From Thermothielavioides terrestris NRRL 8126 (taxonomy: Eukaryota > Ascomycota > Sordariomycetes > Sordariales > Chaetomiaceae), in assembly GCF_000226115.1 (NCBI RefSeq), contig NC_016457.1:7750001-7814000 (forward strand): DNA of 64,000 nucleotides. The letters run 5' to 3'. The notes under the pieces are model-generated. The model searched no databases, was not told where the DNA came from, and saw only the letters and a program-made list of their open reading frames with translations. Position numbers and translations under genes: made by a program. This document shows positions 22,201 to 34,383 of the stretch, in pieces; the first letter of the stretch is position 1, and every line of letters begins with the position of its first letter.

Positions 22201-22835
22201 AGACAAAGGCCGGAGAGATAGCCGCCGTATCCAAGAGTCCCTAGATGACACTGAATCTCGGACATTCTCGGCAATTGGCTGGAACGCCACGTCAGATTGC
22301 CGTATAAAGCTATGCCTTCTTCCATTGCCTTTCGGGGACGACACCGAAACGCCTGTCAGCGGGCGCGGGACATTCGCCGAGGCAGTCGGGTACGAGGCAA
22401 GAGGACTGGGGGGGCCATCGGCGAGCTGACGGAAAGAGGCGTAGGGGAAATCCTCCACGGGCGACGGGTTTGGGTGGTAGTTGGGAACGGCGCTTGTGCT
22501 GGGACGGGGAGGGACCGGCTGGGCTCGGAAACCGTCGTAGTCGGGAGGAAATATGGGTTGGATGGGACTGGCCCACGGCAAGTCGGGTTCAGAGGGTTGG
22601 CCAAAGACTAGGCCAACAGCGGCGGCGGCGGCAGCAGTGCCGGTTCCCACGAGCTGTAGAAAGGCACACGTTAGCATCTGCCGAGCCCGGGGAGCCAGGG
22701 CGGTCGGGTTGTAGGGAGCAATGCCCTCCAAACGAGGGTCGTTTGCGTCCCCGGGGTTTGCAATCGTGCCCAAGGCTCAACAATGAATATTTTCCTCTTA
22801 TTGTTTTTGACACTTACACTGGGCACGGCCTGCAT
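19267..22835 (-). CDS. Large Ser/Pro-rich disordered protein, function unknown
   Basis: Two exons on the minus strand: 22818-22835 (MQAVPS) and 19267-22653, giving 1134 aa. The intron has a GTAAGT donor, a TGCTAAC branch point and a CTACAG acceptor, and the splice is in phase; the large frame itself lacks an ATG at its 5' end, so the small first exon is needed. After a short hydrophobic Ala/Gly/Val run (about residues 7-25) and DLPWASPIQPIFPPDYDGFR, most of the protein is Ser/Pro/Arg-rich and likely disordered. An Asp-octamer tract precedes DWARDDED. A more ordered block reads KFGTWGLGTK, DWDDDFEFEGDEAF, SFSMVVPASIQATQPSVRAH and SGQIRELSLLVNDLKRLCRH. It then ends with a helix-rich tail. Three H-x-R-x-x-S/T sites (HQRSAT, HSRGPS, HVRSQS), the last also RSQSVP (14-3-3-like), suggest an NDR/LATS-kinase substrate, perhaps in polarity or septation. 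That role is inference; I do not recognise the family. Confidence 0.72.
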
Positions 22836-25800
22836 CTTGGCTGCGGATGGTTATGTTGACGGCAAGCAGCCGAGGGAGGAAAGAGGGGCGAGGAGATATT
22901 CGGTAATCGTGAGGGTCGTGGTTTGCATCGTCAGGTCATTACGGAAAGGAGGGACTCTCGAGGAGGGAATGATGAGTGACAGGGTGAGGGTTGTTGGAAT
23001 GCGGATACTGCAGGCGCGTTTTGCGTTCAGTGCAGCTGCAGCTGGAGCTCGGGGCGCCCGACTGGAGAACGATCGTCGACCTGGGAAGCGACCCGCGTGC
23101 CGGTTGCCGTTGGCGGTGCAGGACAGGCACGCAGGACGCCGTGTCGACGGGCAGGCGGACGCGGATGACAGCAGGGCCGGCGATGCAGTGTGGTCTCGTG
23201 GTTGAACGGAGGGAGGCGGCACGGCCAAGTCAGCGGGGCGTCGGTCGGTCAACAGGTACCGGCCGTTGCTGTTTTGTTTTTCTTCTCGCGGCGGGCCGCA
23301 ATTGGCGAGGATTGGCGGCGTTCGTCGAGATGGGACGGAGGCCACGGCCGAGGCCTGGTGGGCACACACGTTCCTCGCTCTGATCTGGGGAAGAAGCAAA
23401 GCAAGCCTTCAACTGCCCGTTTGCCAGAAAAACAAAGCCCCAAGAGGCTGCCCCCAAGACGCGACACGGGAAGGCGCAAATCGGAAACCAGAAACAAGCT
23501 AAAAGAGCGAGACCCCGGGCCGCCGTGGCAACGCCCTCCAGAGCGCAGAAACCGCCCAACGGAAAGAAAGAAAAGATGGAAGAGAGCGAATTGAGGCAAC
23601 GTGAGCAACAACAGAACAAGGCAGACAGACAAAGCCCAGCAATCAACAAGCAATTCACTCAACCCTGAACACAGCACGCCGGGAAAAAGGGTGGAAGCAG
23701 GGTACCGAGCCTGGGACCACAACACACGTCGTCTCCGGCCAGGGCGCCCACTGCACCTGGGCAGCTGCTGGGGTGGAGACGGGAAGTGGACCGTGGATCC
23801 AAGGGACCCTGGGCAACGCGGGCATGTTGTGGGCACCTTCCCCCGGCCGTCACTGGTTTGACAACTGGAAGAGCCTGGGCTTAGGTGGACGCCCGCTAGC
23901 TCTTTCCAGCCCCAGGATTGGCCCTGGAATCGTCGCTTCTTTCGGGTATCGGCGCCTCATGAGTGGGCAACTCAGAGCGAACAATTTGCCTGACGCTAAC
24001 TAGCGCCTGCACGGAGCGTTGCCTGGCCCTGTGATGCAAATTCAGGCGTCCACAGTCCTTGGCTGCTTGGGTATCCAGTCCATGGATGGACATACATCCA
24101 CGCATCCTCCAATCTCGACAAGCCGTGCCTGTTTGATGAGATGCAGCCACTCCTGCGCGCTTGCGCATGCCATACGCAGTCAGCCTCAGGTCAGCGCACC
24201 GCAGGAAATTTGCCCGCTCAAGCAGCCAGGTTTTGAACTCGGGACAGCCACTCATCCAGCGCCTCCGAACCAACATGCAACTGCAAGAGCACCTCCCGAT
24301 TACACAAGCCCCGTCTGCCGTCCGACGGGCTACCTGACAAGAATAGGGGCCACCCCAGACACCAAGGCTGCGTGTTCCTGAGGCGCATCGCAGTGTAACT
24401 TCCACGACCAACTGGCGGTGCAAAGTACCATTGCCCATACATACGCGCCAACTTCAGTAGCGCACAAAGTCGGCCGAGGCGGGCAGTTCTCAAGTTCAAA
24501 TCGACTGTAGAAGCTTGGAATAACTAGCAGCCCCGTCCTGCGCACTCCCGTGCTGTTGGAGCTGGGGTGCCAGGTTGAGCAGCAATCTAACTATCACGCA
24601 CTCCGTACCTACGGAATGCCACTGTTCGGAATTCTGACTACACACATCTCCAGTAATGCTACGTATCTGTAGGGAGGAAAAACGATCCGGGCACCCGCCT
24701 TCGCTCCACCACGCAGCATCCATCCTTCCAAGGGCCGAGACAATCCAGCATTGTCAATGGACAGCAACACGCATGGCAAAGCATGACTCCCAGGGGGCAC
24801 GAAACAAATTCTCATGCCAATGGTAGCCCCCCCAAAAGCAGCATTTGGAGCCGATCAAGTTTGATGCCGCGGTTAGCCTTCTAGCGCCGAAGCCAGCCCT
24901 GTTTCTCGATCTTCTTCGGCGCATCCATCTCCACTTCCTCCAAAATGACGTCGTCCATTCCTTGTCCTTTCCTGAAGACCGCCGGGTATCTGGCAGTCCG
25001 TTGGGGAGCCAAGAGCCGGAGCACATCGTACGGAAGGCAGCGCTTCGGAACAATCGCCGCGAGCCGTCACACTGGCACGGTAGAACCAGGACTCAGTTAT
25101 ATCAAGCTCACGAGACGCATAATAGCGGAGCCAGAATTACCCCCTCCTCACCTCCCCGGAGACCAGCGATTTGTCCCCATACGCTCTCGGGCCTCTTCTG
25201 TTTTCCATATTGTTTCCGGCTGGTTTATTAAGTCGTACCGAAACAGGGACAAACATCTGATGGTGGCATTTGTGCACAAGCACAAGGCACATTACGCCCT
25301 GAAGGCGCCTCTCAACTACGGCGGCGAAGACTCTCGACGGACTCGACACCAACATTCCCACTTCATGAGTTTGTGGGCCTTGCACCTTACCCCGCAACAG
25401 AACTTTCGAACGTCGCAACCTCACATCGGCTTGCCCGCACCCAAGCAGCCGGAGCTTTATCCATCAAACGTGATTTATTATCCCCACTAGCGGATCCCAC
25501 AGGAGAAGAGAGCCCGAGATCTTCGGATATCCGTTGTAACCAACCAGCAAGTCCAGCATCCAATCGCAAGGCCGAACCAAGTTCCGTCGCCCCCTTCACT
25601 CACCCCAGCATCCCAGCATCTCGGTCCCTCCTCGCAAGGAAGATGGCCACAGCGATATCCTGTGAGAAAGAAGTCGACTGCAGAAAGGAGAGGACAAGAC
25701 ACCATGAGGGCGTCTCCGGTAACGGCCAAGAGTCCGACTTGAGCTGAATGTCTTTCGAGCTCTGTGTGAACCCCCTTCCGCGCGTAACCCAGGTGCTGTA

Positions 25801-28800
25801 GACAAAACAGCAGTACTTCTTACATTGTCCAACTGAACACAGCTGGGCCAAAAGTGGACGACCTGTTTGTCATTTAATGATTCCCATACCTGACATCGAG
25901 GCAGGGGGGTTTGCCCACTTTGAGGCGTTCCAGCTCTGCGAGGCGGCATCTTGTCTCGGGCTACGTCACGCGAGCAGAAGCGACTCCCCTGCCATGCTTG
26001 TCTCTCGCCTGCTGCTGCTCCTGGTAAGGGGGAAGCGTGCCCAGCATCTCCGCCTCAGGGTTGCGTTGCTTACATACACCATACTGCCGCCAATCATCCG
26101 TCCGCTCCGCACTCGAACGAGGGTCAGCCGTGAGCCATGGGATAATTGGGGGGGAAGTTCTCAATTGCCATGCCCGGACGGCAAGGAAGCAACCAAACTA
26201 AATGTGGTACGAACGGTGAAACTTGCAGTGCGGTTCTGCGTCTTATCCTGCTGCGTTACGCATAATTAGGGGTCTCGTTCCGCCGCATGCCGCACGATGC
26301 CGCGCTTGTGTGATGTCGTCTATCGATCAATTAATAAATGCTGAGACTCCGGTGCGAGGTGGCTGGTTCGGTTGCCCCGGCGAGGCAGAACGGAGTTCTC
26401 CTGGAACAAGCAAGCTGCTGTGATCGCGTTCAGCTGCACGATCGGCCGGCAACCTGCTTGCTCTGATACCCCTGTGGTTCATACCCGTCTTTCATGGGTG
26501 ACTGAGGCTCCAGCTTGCGATAATGGCCGGTCCCCAGCAAGCGACCGGGTCGAATTCCCCAAGGCGTGGTTCTTCATGTCCCAGGAGTTGCCGGCTGCTG
26601 AGCACCGGATGCTCTTTGCTTCTGTGGCTTACATATTGCCGTTCCCGCCCCTCTCTGCTACAGCTCCGTAAGCCGGTTTTACCAACCCGGGCCTCTGAGT
26701 ACCACGAGTTATTATTATCTAACCGGGAAGGATCACCCGCTTGGAAAGTTGACGCGACGAACAACGAACCCCCCAACTCTGTCTCGGGAAGTCGATTGTA
26801 CGACATCGAATCGCTCTCCCCGCGATTCCCTCCCGTCTCTTCAACCTGAACTTCTCAGTCAAAGCCGGGCGAGCTTCATAACATGTAATAAATCCCCTAA
26901 CTAGTGCCCCGTGGCGTCCGCCGAGCTGGTACTCACGGGCGGCACCAGCGTCGCACACACTTCACCCCAAATACGCACGATTCATCGATTGCTCCTTGTA
27001 TCACAGGGTTCCGACAAATTGTGAACCGGTTCCCATATCGTTGACGGCAAAAACGCCGGCCCTAGGAGAAGATCGGAAAGGTCACCCCGGCTCCCGGCAG
27101 AGGACGGGTCTTCGCATCAGCAAAACCCCGATTCAGCTCACGACTAGTTCGTCAGGGAGCCTGCCCGCTCCGCGCAGCGGACCCGGTCAGGATTGTTGCC
27201 CGAGCGATACGAAGACGGCCGTCAGATTTATCCATGTTGTCCGTCCCGGAAGAGTCAAAGATAGGTTGCCCATCAGCTAACGTTGGAAATCCCGGTCAGG
27301 AGCTCGGCGCGGTTCGGGTTCCCAGCTGTGCCGCCTCGATGAACCATGTCCCGAGAATCCGAGCGCTCTCAACACGAAGCCATTGGCCATCCTGGCCGGT
27401 AGAGCGAGTGGCCCCCGTTGGAGAATAGCCGTTGGAGAACTTGAGACACAGGAAAAACATTCCGTCCATCGGCAGCCATCGCGCCTGGCCATGGAAACCT
27501 GGCCGGATGAGAAGCTTATTACTCTCCGCTCCGGGTTAACCACGGACATCTCACCCCATCAATTGAGCAGCCCCGGAACACAAGAATAGACCCAGGAGGC
27601 CAAACTTGGGTGGCAAAAGCCTGATTAGATCAGTTCTTCCGGCAACCCCAACGGGGCCCGGTCCCTGGACCCTGTCCCTGATATCTGATATACTGCGGTA
27701 GTACTGCGTATACTGTGTACTGCGGTACTTCTGGATTGTTGGCTTAGGTTGTTAAAACAGCCGAGCCGTCTCTTGGACCGATCGGCTTACTTTCTGAATG
27801 AGGTAAGCATTTTCCCAACCTCAACTCGGCACCACACAAGTTCGCATATGGATGCCTGTGCGTCTCGTGGGCTTCCAACGCTGGATGGCGATGCGATGCT
27901 CCTTTGACCAGGTTCAAGTGCCAAGCCATGAGAGCTTTGATGCACTCATCAAGGATGGCTAAGAGTCGACGCATCTCGCTCGTTCCTTGCGGAGCTGCTG
28001 AGCATCCAACAAGGATCGATAACACGCACCGCGCCATGCCCCAGGTTCCCGTTTCTAGAAAAGTTTCCCGAGGTGCCCAGTTTGAAACACGCTGCAGAGC
28101 AGACACGACCAGCAACCATCGAATCAAAAATGGCGCCCAGAAGGCAACCTTTCCAATGCTGCAGCAGGCGGCCCAGGGCCGCATCGAAGGCGACCAACAG
28201 CATGCTGTGGGCCCGGAGCGCTCCAATGGGCCGGAAATGGTGGTGTGGCTCAGGGTTGAAGGCGACGCGTCCTGATTGGACTTGCACGCCAGAACTTGCA
28301 CGCCAGAACGCGGGCCATGTCCGATCGCGTCATCAAGAGCGCCCCAATTTGCCTTGTTCGCACGTGCAGGGGCCAGGGGCTTGTTGCGGAACGGGATCTC
28401 GCCGCCAGCGGCGCGCGATCCGTCGCGGAGATCTCGCTCACGAACAGTTGGAGGCACTGAACACAGCCCGCCACAATGTGCGGCACAAGGAGGAGTTAGG
28501 TTATTTGGCAAGGGTTGGAGACTGCGCAGTAAAACTTCTGTTTAATTGACGGCCATCAGCAGTTGCCCGCTGTTTCGAGTGCAAAGGTTGAACTTCAGCC
28601 TTGATCAAGGTTCTCGCTCGTTGGCCAATCAAAAGCCACTTCCCGCCAAGTTCCGGCTGGCTGCGAAAGAGCCGGCCGCCCAATTTCAACCACACATGCC
28701 AAGACTACCCCACACCCCAGCTGCCAGGTGCCAAAAATCGCACCCGACTGGAAAGAAGGACTCGGACCAGAAGGGAAGGAGCCGTAAGAAATTGGAAGCC

Positions 28801-28920
28801 CAGGCGTTGTCATCGCGGTTGCCTGTTCTGGGGATTGCAGCCGGGCCGGAGAGAACCTGCTGCGCACAATACAGTCAGTGACAAGCAGACAAACAGGGAT
28901 TCGTTAACCCGCAGCCCGCC
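22836..28920. other. Gene-poor stretch of 6.1 kb
   Basis: No gene that I can support. There are overlapping GC-rich frames at 23190-23860 on both strands and a 255-codon minus frame at 27744-28511, but these lack domains and clear splice structure. The left part is the 5' region of the minus-strand gene; the right part holds the promoter and 5' UTR of GCN20. GCACGCCAGAACTT-type direct repeats occur at about 28280-28310. Confidence 0.4.
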
Positions 28921-31290
28921 ATGGAGGCCGAGATCCGAGCCGTGCTCCCCAACATCGACCCCGTGATTTCCGAGTACTCGGCCGGCTACCTGACCCACGC
29001 CTCCACTGCATGGTCCGGAGATGAGGACGCGGCTGGGCCGTCTCCGCTGGACGAAGCCGCCGCCGCCGTCACGGAGCTGCTGCTCTCCGCCGCCGGAGGC
29101 TATGGCGCCGCCACGCACGACAAGATCCGGAACCTGGTGGAGAAATGGGTGGACAAGTACGCGGCGGCGAGCCACAGCCAGGAGAAGAGGGGCCCCGCCG
29201 TCAAGCGCCTTGACCAGACCATCCAGGTGAGCGCCCAGAGGAACGTGTCCTCCACGCTCGCCGTGGCCACCGGCACCGTCGACCTGGAGTCGGCCAATGC
29301 GCGCAAGGTCGAGTCCAAGGTCGACCGCAAGAAGCTGGAGAAGGCCGAGCGCAAGATCGCGGCCAAGCAAAGCAAGAAAACCTTCAAGACGGTCGAGTAC
29401 GAGGCCTCGCGCCTGCTTAACCAGCCCGAGTCGGCCCAGTCGTACGAGGACTTCTACATGGCTGTCAACCCCCTGCAGATGGGCAGCCAGGGCAACAAGT
29501 CCAAGGACATCAAGGTCGACAACATCGACGTGTCTATCGGAGGAAACAGGATTCTGACCGATACCACCTTGACGCTCTCCTACGGCCACCGCTATGGCCT
29601 GGTCGGTCGCAACGGTGTCGGTAAATCCACTCTCCTCCGCGCCCTCTCTCGGAGAGAGGTGCCGATCCCAACGCACATTTCCATCTTGCACGTCGAACAA
29701 GAGGTACGTTACGCCGCGCAACGCCTTGCCTTTTTCTGGCCACATCAGCTTATCAAGAGATCAGATTACCGGTGATGATACGCCAGCGCTCCAGGCCGTC
29801 CTGGACGCGGATGTCTGGCGCAAAGTGCTGCTCAAGGAGCAAGCGGTGAGTCCCGCGGCAGGCAAGCTCTCCATCATCCGCCAGCCTACTAACAAAGCTG
29901 GCAGGAAATCACACAAAAGCTGGCAGATATCGAGAGCCGGCGAACGTCCATGGCGGATACATCAACCGACGCCGCGAAACTTGACAAGGAGCGCGAGGCC
30001 CTGGACCAGCGCCTCGGAGATATCCAAGCGAAGCTGGCCGAGATGGAATCCGACAAGGCGGAATCCAGAGCCGCCAGCATCTTGGCCGGCCTGGGTTTCT
30101 CGCCCGAGCGGCAGCAATTCGCCACCAAGACATTCTCGGGCGGTTGGAGAATGCGTCTTGCCCTTGCTCGTGCCCTTTTCTGCGAGCCAGATCTCCTGCT
30201 TCTCGATGAGCCTTCCAACATGTTGGACGTCCCCTCGATTACCTTCCTCTCGAACTATCTGCAAGGCTACCCCAGCACCGTTCTCGTCGTGTCCCACGAC
30301 AGAGCGTTCCTCAACGAGGTAGCCACCGACATCATCCACCAGCACTCGCAGCGACTGGACTACTACCGTGGCGCCAACTTCGACAGCTTCTATGCCACCA
30401 GGGAGGAGCGGAAGAAGACGGCCAAGCGGGAGTACGAGAACCAAATGGCGCAGCGCGCCCATCTCCAGGCCTTCATCGACAAGTTCCGGTACAACGCGGC
30501 CAAGTCCTCCGAAGCGCAGTCCCGCATCAAGAAGCTGGAGCGTATGCCAGTGCTCGAGCCTCCCGAGACGGAGTACAGCGTCAAGTTCAGGTTTCCCGAC
30601 GTCGAGAAGCTCTCGCCACCCATCGTCCAGATGTCCAACGTCACATTCGGCTACTCCAAGGACAAGATTCTACTCAGGAACGTCGACCTCGACGTCCAAC
30701 TCGACTCGCGCATCGGCATCGTCGGGCCCAACGGAGCCGGCAAAACCACGGTGCTCAAGCTTCTCATCGGCAAGCTGCAGCCGACCAGCGGCATCATCTC
30801 CCAACATCCCCGCTTGCGCATCGGCTACTTCGCCCAGCACCACGTCGACGCGCTCGACCTCAACGCCAGCGCCGTCAGTTTCATGGCCAGGGAGTACCCC
30901 GGCAAGACGGACGAGGAATATCGCCGGCAGCTGGGAGCCTTCGGCATCACGGGCACGACGGGTCTGCAGAAGATGGCGCTGCTCTCGGGTGGTCAGAAAT
31001 CTCGCGTCGCCTTCGCCTGCCTCGCGCTCACCAACCCGCACATCCTGGTCATGGACGAGCCGTCCAACCACCTGGATATTGAGGCCATGGATGCCCTCGC
31101 CGAGGCACTCAAGGAGTTTCAGGGGGGTGTGCTGATGGTCTCCCACGACGTGACGATGCTGCAGACAGTATGCACCTCGTTGTGGGTGTGCGACAACGGC
31201 ACGGTGGAGAAGTTCCCTGGTGACGTGCAGGCGTACAAGCGGAGGATTGCGGCGCAGGCGGACGCTGCTGGTGTCGTTAAGGCTCACTAA
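28921..31290 (+). CDS. GCN20: ABC-F ATPase Gcn20 homologue
   Basis: Cytosolic ABC-F protein that with Gcn1 acts on ribosomes to activate the Gcn2 eIF2-alpha kinase on amino-acid starvation (family knowledge). Three exons: 28921-29703, 29765-29845, 29905-31290; 749 aa, close to yeast Gcn20 (752). Introns have GTACGT and GTGAGT donors; the second has a TACTAAC branch point. The N-terminal ~200 residues are the Gcn1-binding type of extension, with a Lys-rich helix. ABC domain 1: GLVGRNGVGKSTLL (Walker A), FSGGWRMRLALARAL (signature), LLLLDEPSNMLD (Walker B), VVSHDRAFL. A charged linker follows (EERKKTAKREYENQ). ABC domain 2: GIVGPNGAGKTTVL, LLSGGQKSRVAFA, LVMDEPSNHLDIEAMDAL, MVSHDVTML. All catalytic motifs are intact and there are no membrane spans. 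Confidence 0.96.
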
Positions 31291-31470
31291 GGGGGGAACT
31301 CAGTACGGAAGACATAACGTTGATGTAGGCACAGACATGTCGTGGGATGTTGACAGGCCGGACACTGTCCAGCTTAACACCACGTTTGCCCAAGGCAAGC
31401 ACATGTTTTGCTCCAAGACGCATGTCCCGAACCTTCACTTCATGCATTGATGAGAAGGCAGCGACAAAAC

Positions 31471-31850
31471 GGTGGACGTTAAAGAGGTCCCGCCAAGACT
31501 AATTTCGGCCAATTGTCGGCTATGTTTTTACAACGTTATTACGTAGCCACCATCGCCAAGGCGTTTGCTCTATCGCCAAGGGTTAGTTCGCCGGGGGTAC
31601 GGAGGGCGGCGCTAGCCCCCCGCTGGTTAGGGTTTAGGTTAAGGTTAGGATACGGGTCATAGTTAGGGTACGGGTTATCCTCGTTTTCTTTTTTTTCGAT
31701 TTGGTTAAGTTTTCGTAAAGTTGTTGCGACGAGTCTTTGCGATTGTTCGTTGTTGATGTTGCTCGAAGTCGTCGTGGCCTGCCGATTTGTAATTACTTGT
31801 ACGCGGCAGTCTCCGAAATTAGTCTTGGCGGGACCTCTTTAACGACGACC
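31471..31850 (-). mobile_element. hAT-like MITE, copy 2 (380 bp)
   Basis: Same element as copy 1, inserted in the opposite orientation. The ends carry AAAGAGGTCCCGCCAAGACT and its inverse. A perfect 8-bp target duplication GACAAAAC lies at 31463-31470 and 31851-31858. The telomere-like tract appears on the plus strand as TTAGGGTTTAGGTTAAGG at 31625-31680. The element ends 649 bp upstream of the beta-tubulin start codon, so it sits in or next to that promoter. Confidence 0.92.
31625..31680 (-). repeat. Degenerate telomere-like tract in MITE copy 2
   Basis: The plus strand reads GGTTAGGGTTTAGGTTAAGG and then AGTTAGGGTACGGGTTA, imperfect TTAGGG units. It is collinear with the tracts in copies 1 and 3 when the element is inverted. 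Confidence 0.8.
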
Positions 31851-32499
31851 GACAAAACAGGCTCGCAGATCAGAATATCAGAAAAAGCAACTGCTCTAAC
31901 TGTCCAGGCTGCAGCCGAATTCGGAAGGTGAAGACAAAAACTCGCGCGAACTCGGCAACCAAGCTGCTTCACAGCTGAGAGCAGAATCCTGAGGACGAAA
32001 GCGGGACACTTGCAAACATCAGTAAATGGAACACGACGAAATTCCCTCCAGATCTGACTCTCAAAGGTCGGCGATGGCACGACGAGGTTGGTGAGCTTGA
32101 AGAGTTGAGAAACCCCGTCTCTGGAAGCACACAGGAGCTACCCCACATTGGACTTGCCGTGCGCCCACCCAAATCGGCCTAGTACGGCGCGCTATCTCTT
32201 CGTCTCCCCACCAAATGAGGAATGGCGTAAACAAGCGAGAACGCAGGGACCACCAGGCAGCCAGACCTGCCCTGTGTTTGGCTTGGATTGGCGGTGCCTG
32301 ATCTCCACCCTGGCAGCTGCAAGCGGTGAACGATCCGCGCCTTTTCATTTCTCGCCCCAAAATCAACAATCTCCTCTCTCCTGACCGACTTCTCCACCAA
32401 CAGCTTTTCCCGCCAGCTCGCGCGCACCTCGACTGCTTCGATTCTTCATCCTGCAGCTCGCACCTCCTCGCAAACCAGCTTCTACACAATCCCATCAAA

Positions 32500-34383
32500 A
32501 TGCGTGAGATCGTAAGTCCTTTGCTTCTAGCACGCCTTTGCCGCCGGCCCGCGACGCGTTGGGAAGCTTTTTTGGGGGGGGTCCCTAATTTTACCCCACA
32601 CTTTGGGACACGCTGATTCCAAAGCTTCCCGACCGACGCGAAGGACATGGCAGCGTTACCCTGAGGAGAACAACGCGATGCTGACTACTCTTGCGTGCTA
32701 CAGGTTCACCTCCAGACCGGCCAATGCGTAAGTCGGGGCGATTCCAGCATGGACGACTGATCGAGTGGTGCGGGAGGACTGACAGCCAGCTCTCTATAGG
32801 GTAACCAAATTGGTGCCGCTTTTTGGTATGTTGTGGCTCGGGATAAAGCAATGCTGTGTCCGTGGGCAATGAGAACTAACTCCAAGAACAGGCAGACCAT
32901 CTCGGGCGAGCACGGCCTTGACAGCAATGGCGTGTACGTGACCGTCGCAGGTTCCTTGCAGATTAATCGCTCGCTCACCGCCCCGATAGGTACAATGGCA
33001 CCTCCGAGCTCCAGCTCGAGCGCATGAACGTCTACTTCAACGAGGTGGGTGGGATTCGTGCCTCGTGTCGCGCATCTCGGCCGGCGCATTTGCTGATAAG
33101 GCTCTTCTGCAGGCCTCCGGCAACAAGTATGTCCCTCGTGCCGTCCTCGTCGACCTGGAGCCCGGCACCATGGATGCCGTCCGCGCTGGACCCTTCGGCC
33201 AGCTCTTCCGCCCTGACAACTTCGTCTTCGGCCAGTCCGGTGCTGGCAACAACTGGGCCAAGGGTCACTACACCGAGGGTGCCGAGCTCGTGGACCAGGT
33301 CCTCGATGTCGTCCGTCGCGAGGCCGAGGGCTGCGACTGCCTCCAGGGCTTCCAGATCACCCACTCGCTCGGTGGTGGTACCGGTGCCGGTATGGGTACC
33401 CTCCTGATCTCCAAGATCCGCGAGGAGTTCCCCGACCGCATGATGGCCACCTTCTCGGTCGTGCCCTCGCCCAAGGTCTCCGACACGGTCGTCGAGCCTT
33501 ACAACGCCACTCTCTCGGTGCACCAGCTGGTCGAAAACTCGGACGAGACCTTCTGCATTGACAACGAGGCCCTCTACGACATCTGCATGCGCACCCTGAA
33601 GCTGTCGAACCCCTCGTACGGTGACCTCAACTACCTGGTCTCGGCCGTCATGTCGGGCGTCACCGTCTCGCTGCGCTTCCCCGGCCAGCTCAACTCGGAC
33701 CTTCGCAAGCTGGCCGTCAACATGGTTCCTTTCCCGCGTCTCCACTTCTTCATGGTTGGCTTCGCGCCTCTGACCAGCCGTGGCGCCCACTCGTTCCGCG
33801 CCGTCTCCGTTCCTGAGTTGACCCAGCAGATGTTCGACCCCAAGAACATGATGGCTGCGTCCGACTTCCGCAATGGTCGCTACCTCACCTGCTCTGCCAT
33901 CTTGTGAGTATTCCTAATACTGCTGCTGCTGCTGCCATTGTATACACTCCCTGTAACTAGCTCTGCTGACGTTTCCTTCTACTGCCCAGCCGTGGCAAGG
34001 TCTCCATGAAGGAGGTTGAGGACCAGATGCGCAACGTCCAGAACAAGAACTCGTCCTACTTTGTCGAGTGGATCCCGAACAACGTCCAAACGGCGCTGTG
34101 CTCGATCCCGCCGCGCGGTCTCAAGATGTCGTCGACCTTCGTCGGCAACTCGACGGCCATCCAGGAGCTGTTCAAGCGTGTTGGCGAGCAGTTCACGGCC
34201 ATGTTCCGCCGCAAGGCCTTCTTGCACTGGTACACTGGCGAAGGCATGGACGAGATGGAGTTCACCGAGGCCGAGTCCAACATGAACGATCTCGTCTCGG
34301 AGTACCAGCAGTACCAGGATGCTGGCGTCGACGAGGACGAGGAGGGTTATGAGGAGGAGGTTCCTGTCGAGCAGGAGGAGTAA
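32500..34383 (+). CDS. tub2: Beta-tubulin
   Basis: Beta subunit of the microtubule alpha/beta heterodimer. Seven exons: 32500-32511, 32704-32727, 32800-32825, 32892-32933, 32990-33044, 33113-33903, 33990-34383; 447 aa, the usual length. The protein starts with the MREIVHLQ autoregulatory tetrapeptide region and ends with an acidic tail ([17 protein letters not shown]). The GTP-binding signature GGGTGAGMG is present. Residues known to mutate to benzimidazole resistance appear wild type: His6, Tyr50, Phe167 ([11 protein letters not shown]), Glu198 and Phe200 ([10 protein letters not shown]). Six introns, five crowded into the first 45 codons, are typical of ascomycete tub2. A MITE lies 0.65 kb upstream. 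Confidence 0.98.

Larger units (their letters stand above)
31291..32499. other. Intergenic between GCN20 and beta-tubulin, with MITE
   Basis: Contains MITE copy 2 (31471-31850). The remaining 650 bp up to 32499 should be the beta-tubulin promoter and leader; it becomes pyrimidine-rich near 32380-32490, as is common before highly expressed fungal genes. No other gene is seen. Confidence 0.5.

Noticed and set aside
27744..28511. 255-codon minus frame in the 23-29 kb region
   Set aside because: Long, but its composition (Trp, Cys, His, Arg-rich, irregular) is unlike the real genes here, and an overlapping plus frame of 158 codons is equally open.
31463..31858. piggyBac-type TTAA duplication for the MITEs
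   Set aside because: Copies 2 and 3 have TTAA next to AGAGG at both ends, but the inverted symmetry runs past it (GTTAA / TTAAC), copy 1 has TTAT / ATAA, and outer 8-bp direct repeats fit better.
33032..33790. 252-codon minus frame opposite beta-tubulin, and 280 codons at 9564-10406 opposite the deaminase
   Set aside because: Expected from GC-rich third positions on the coding strand; no protein features.
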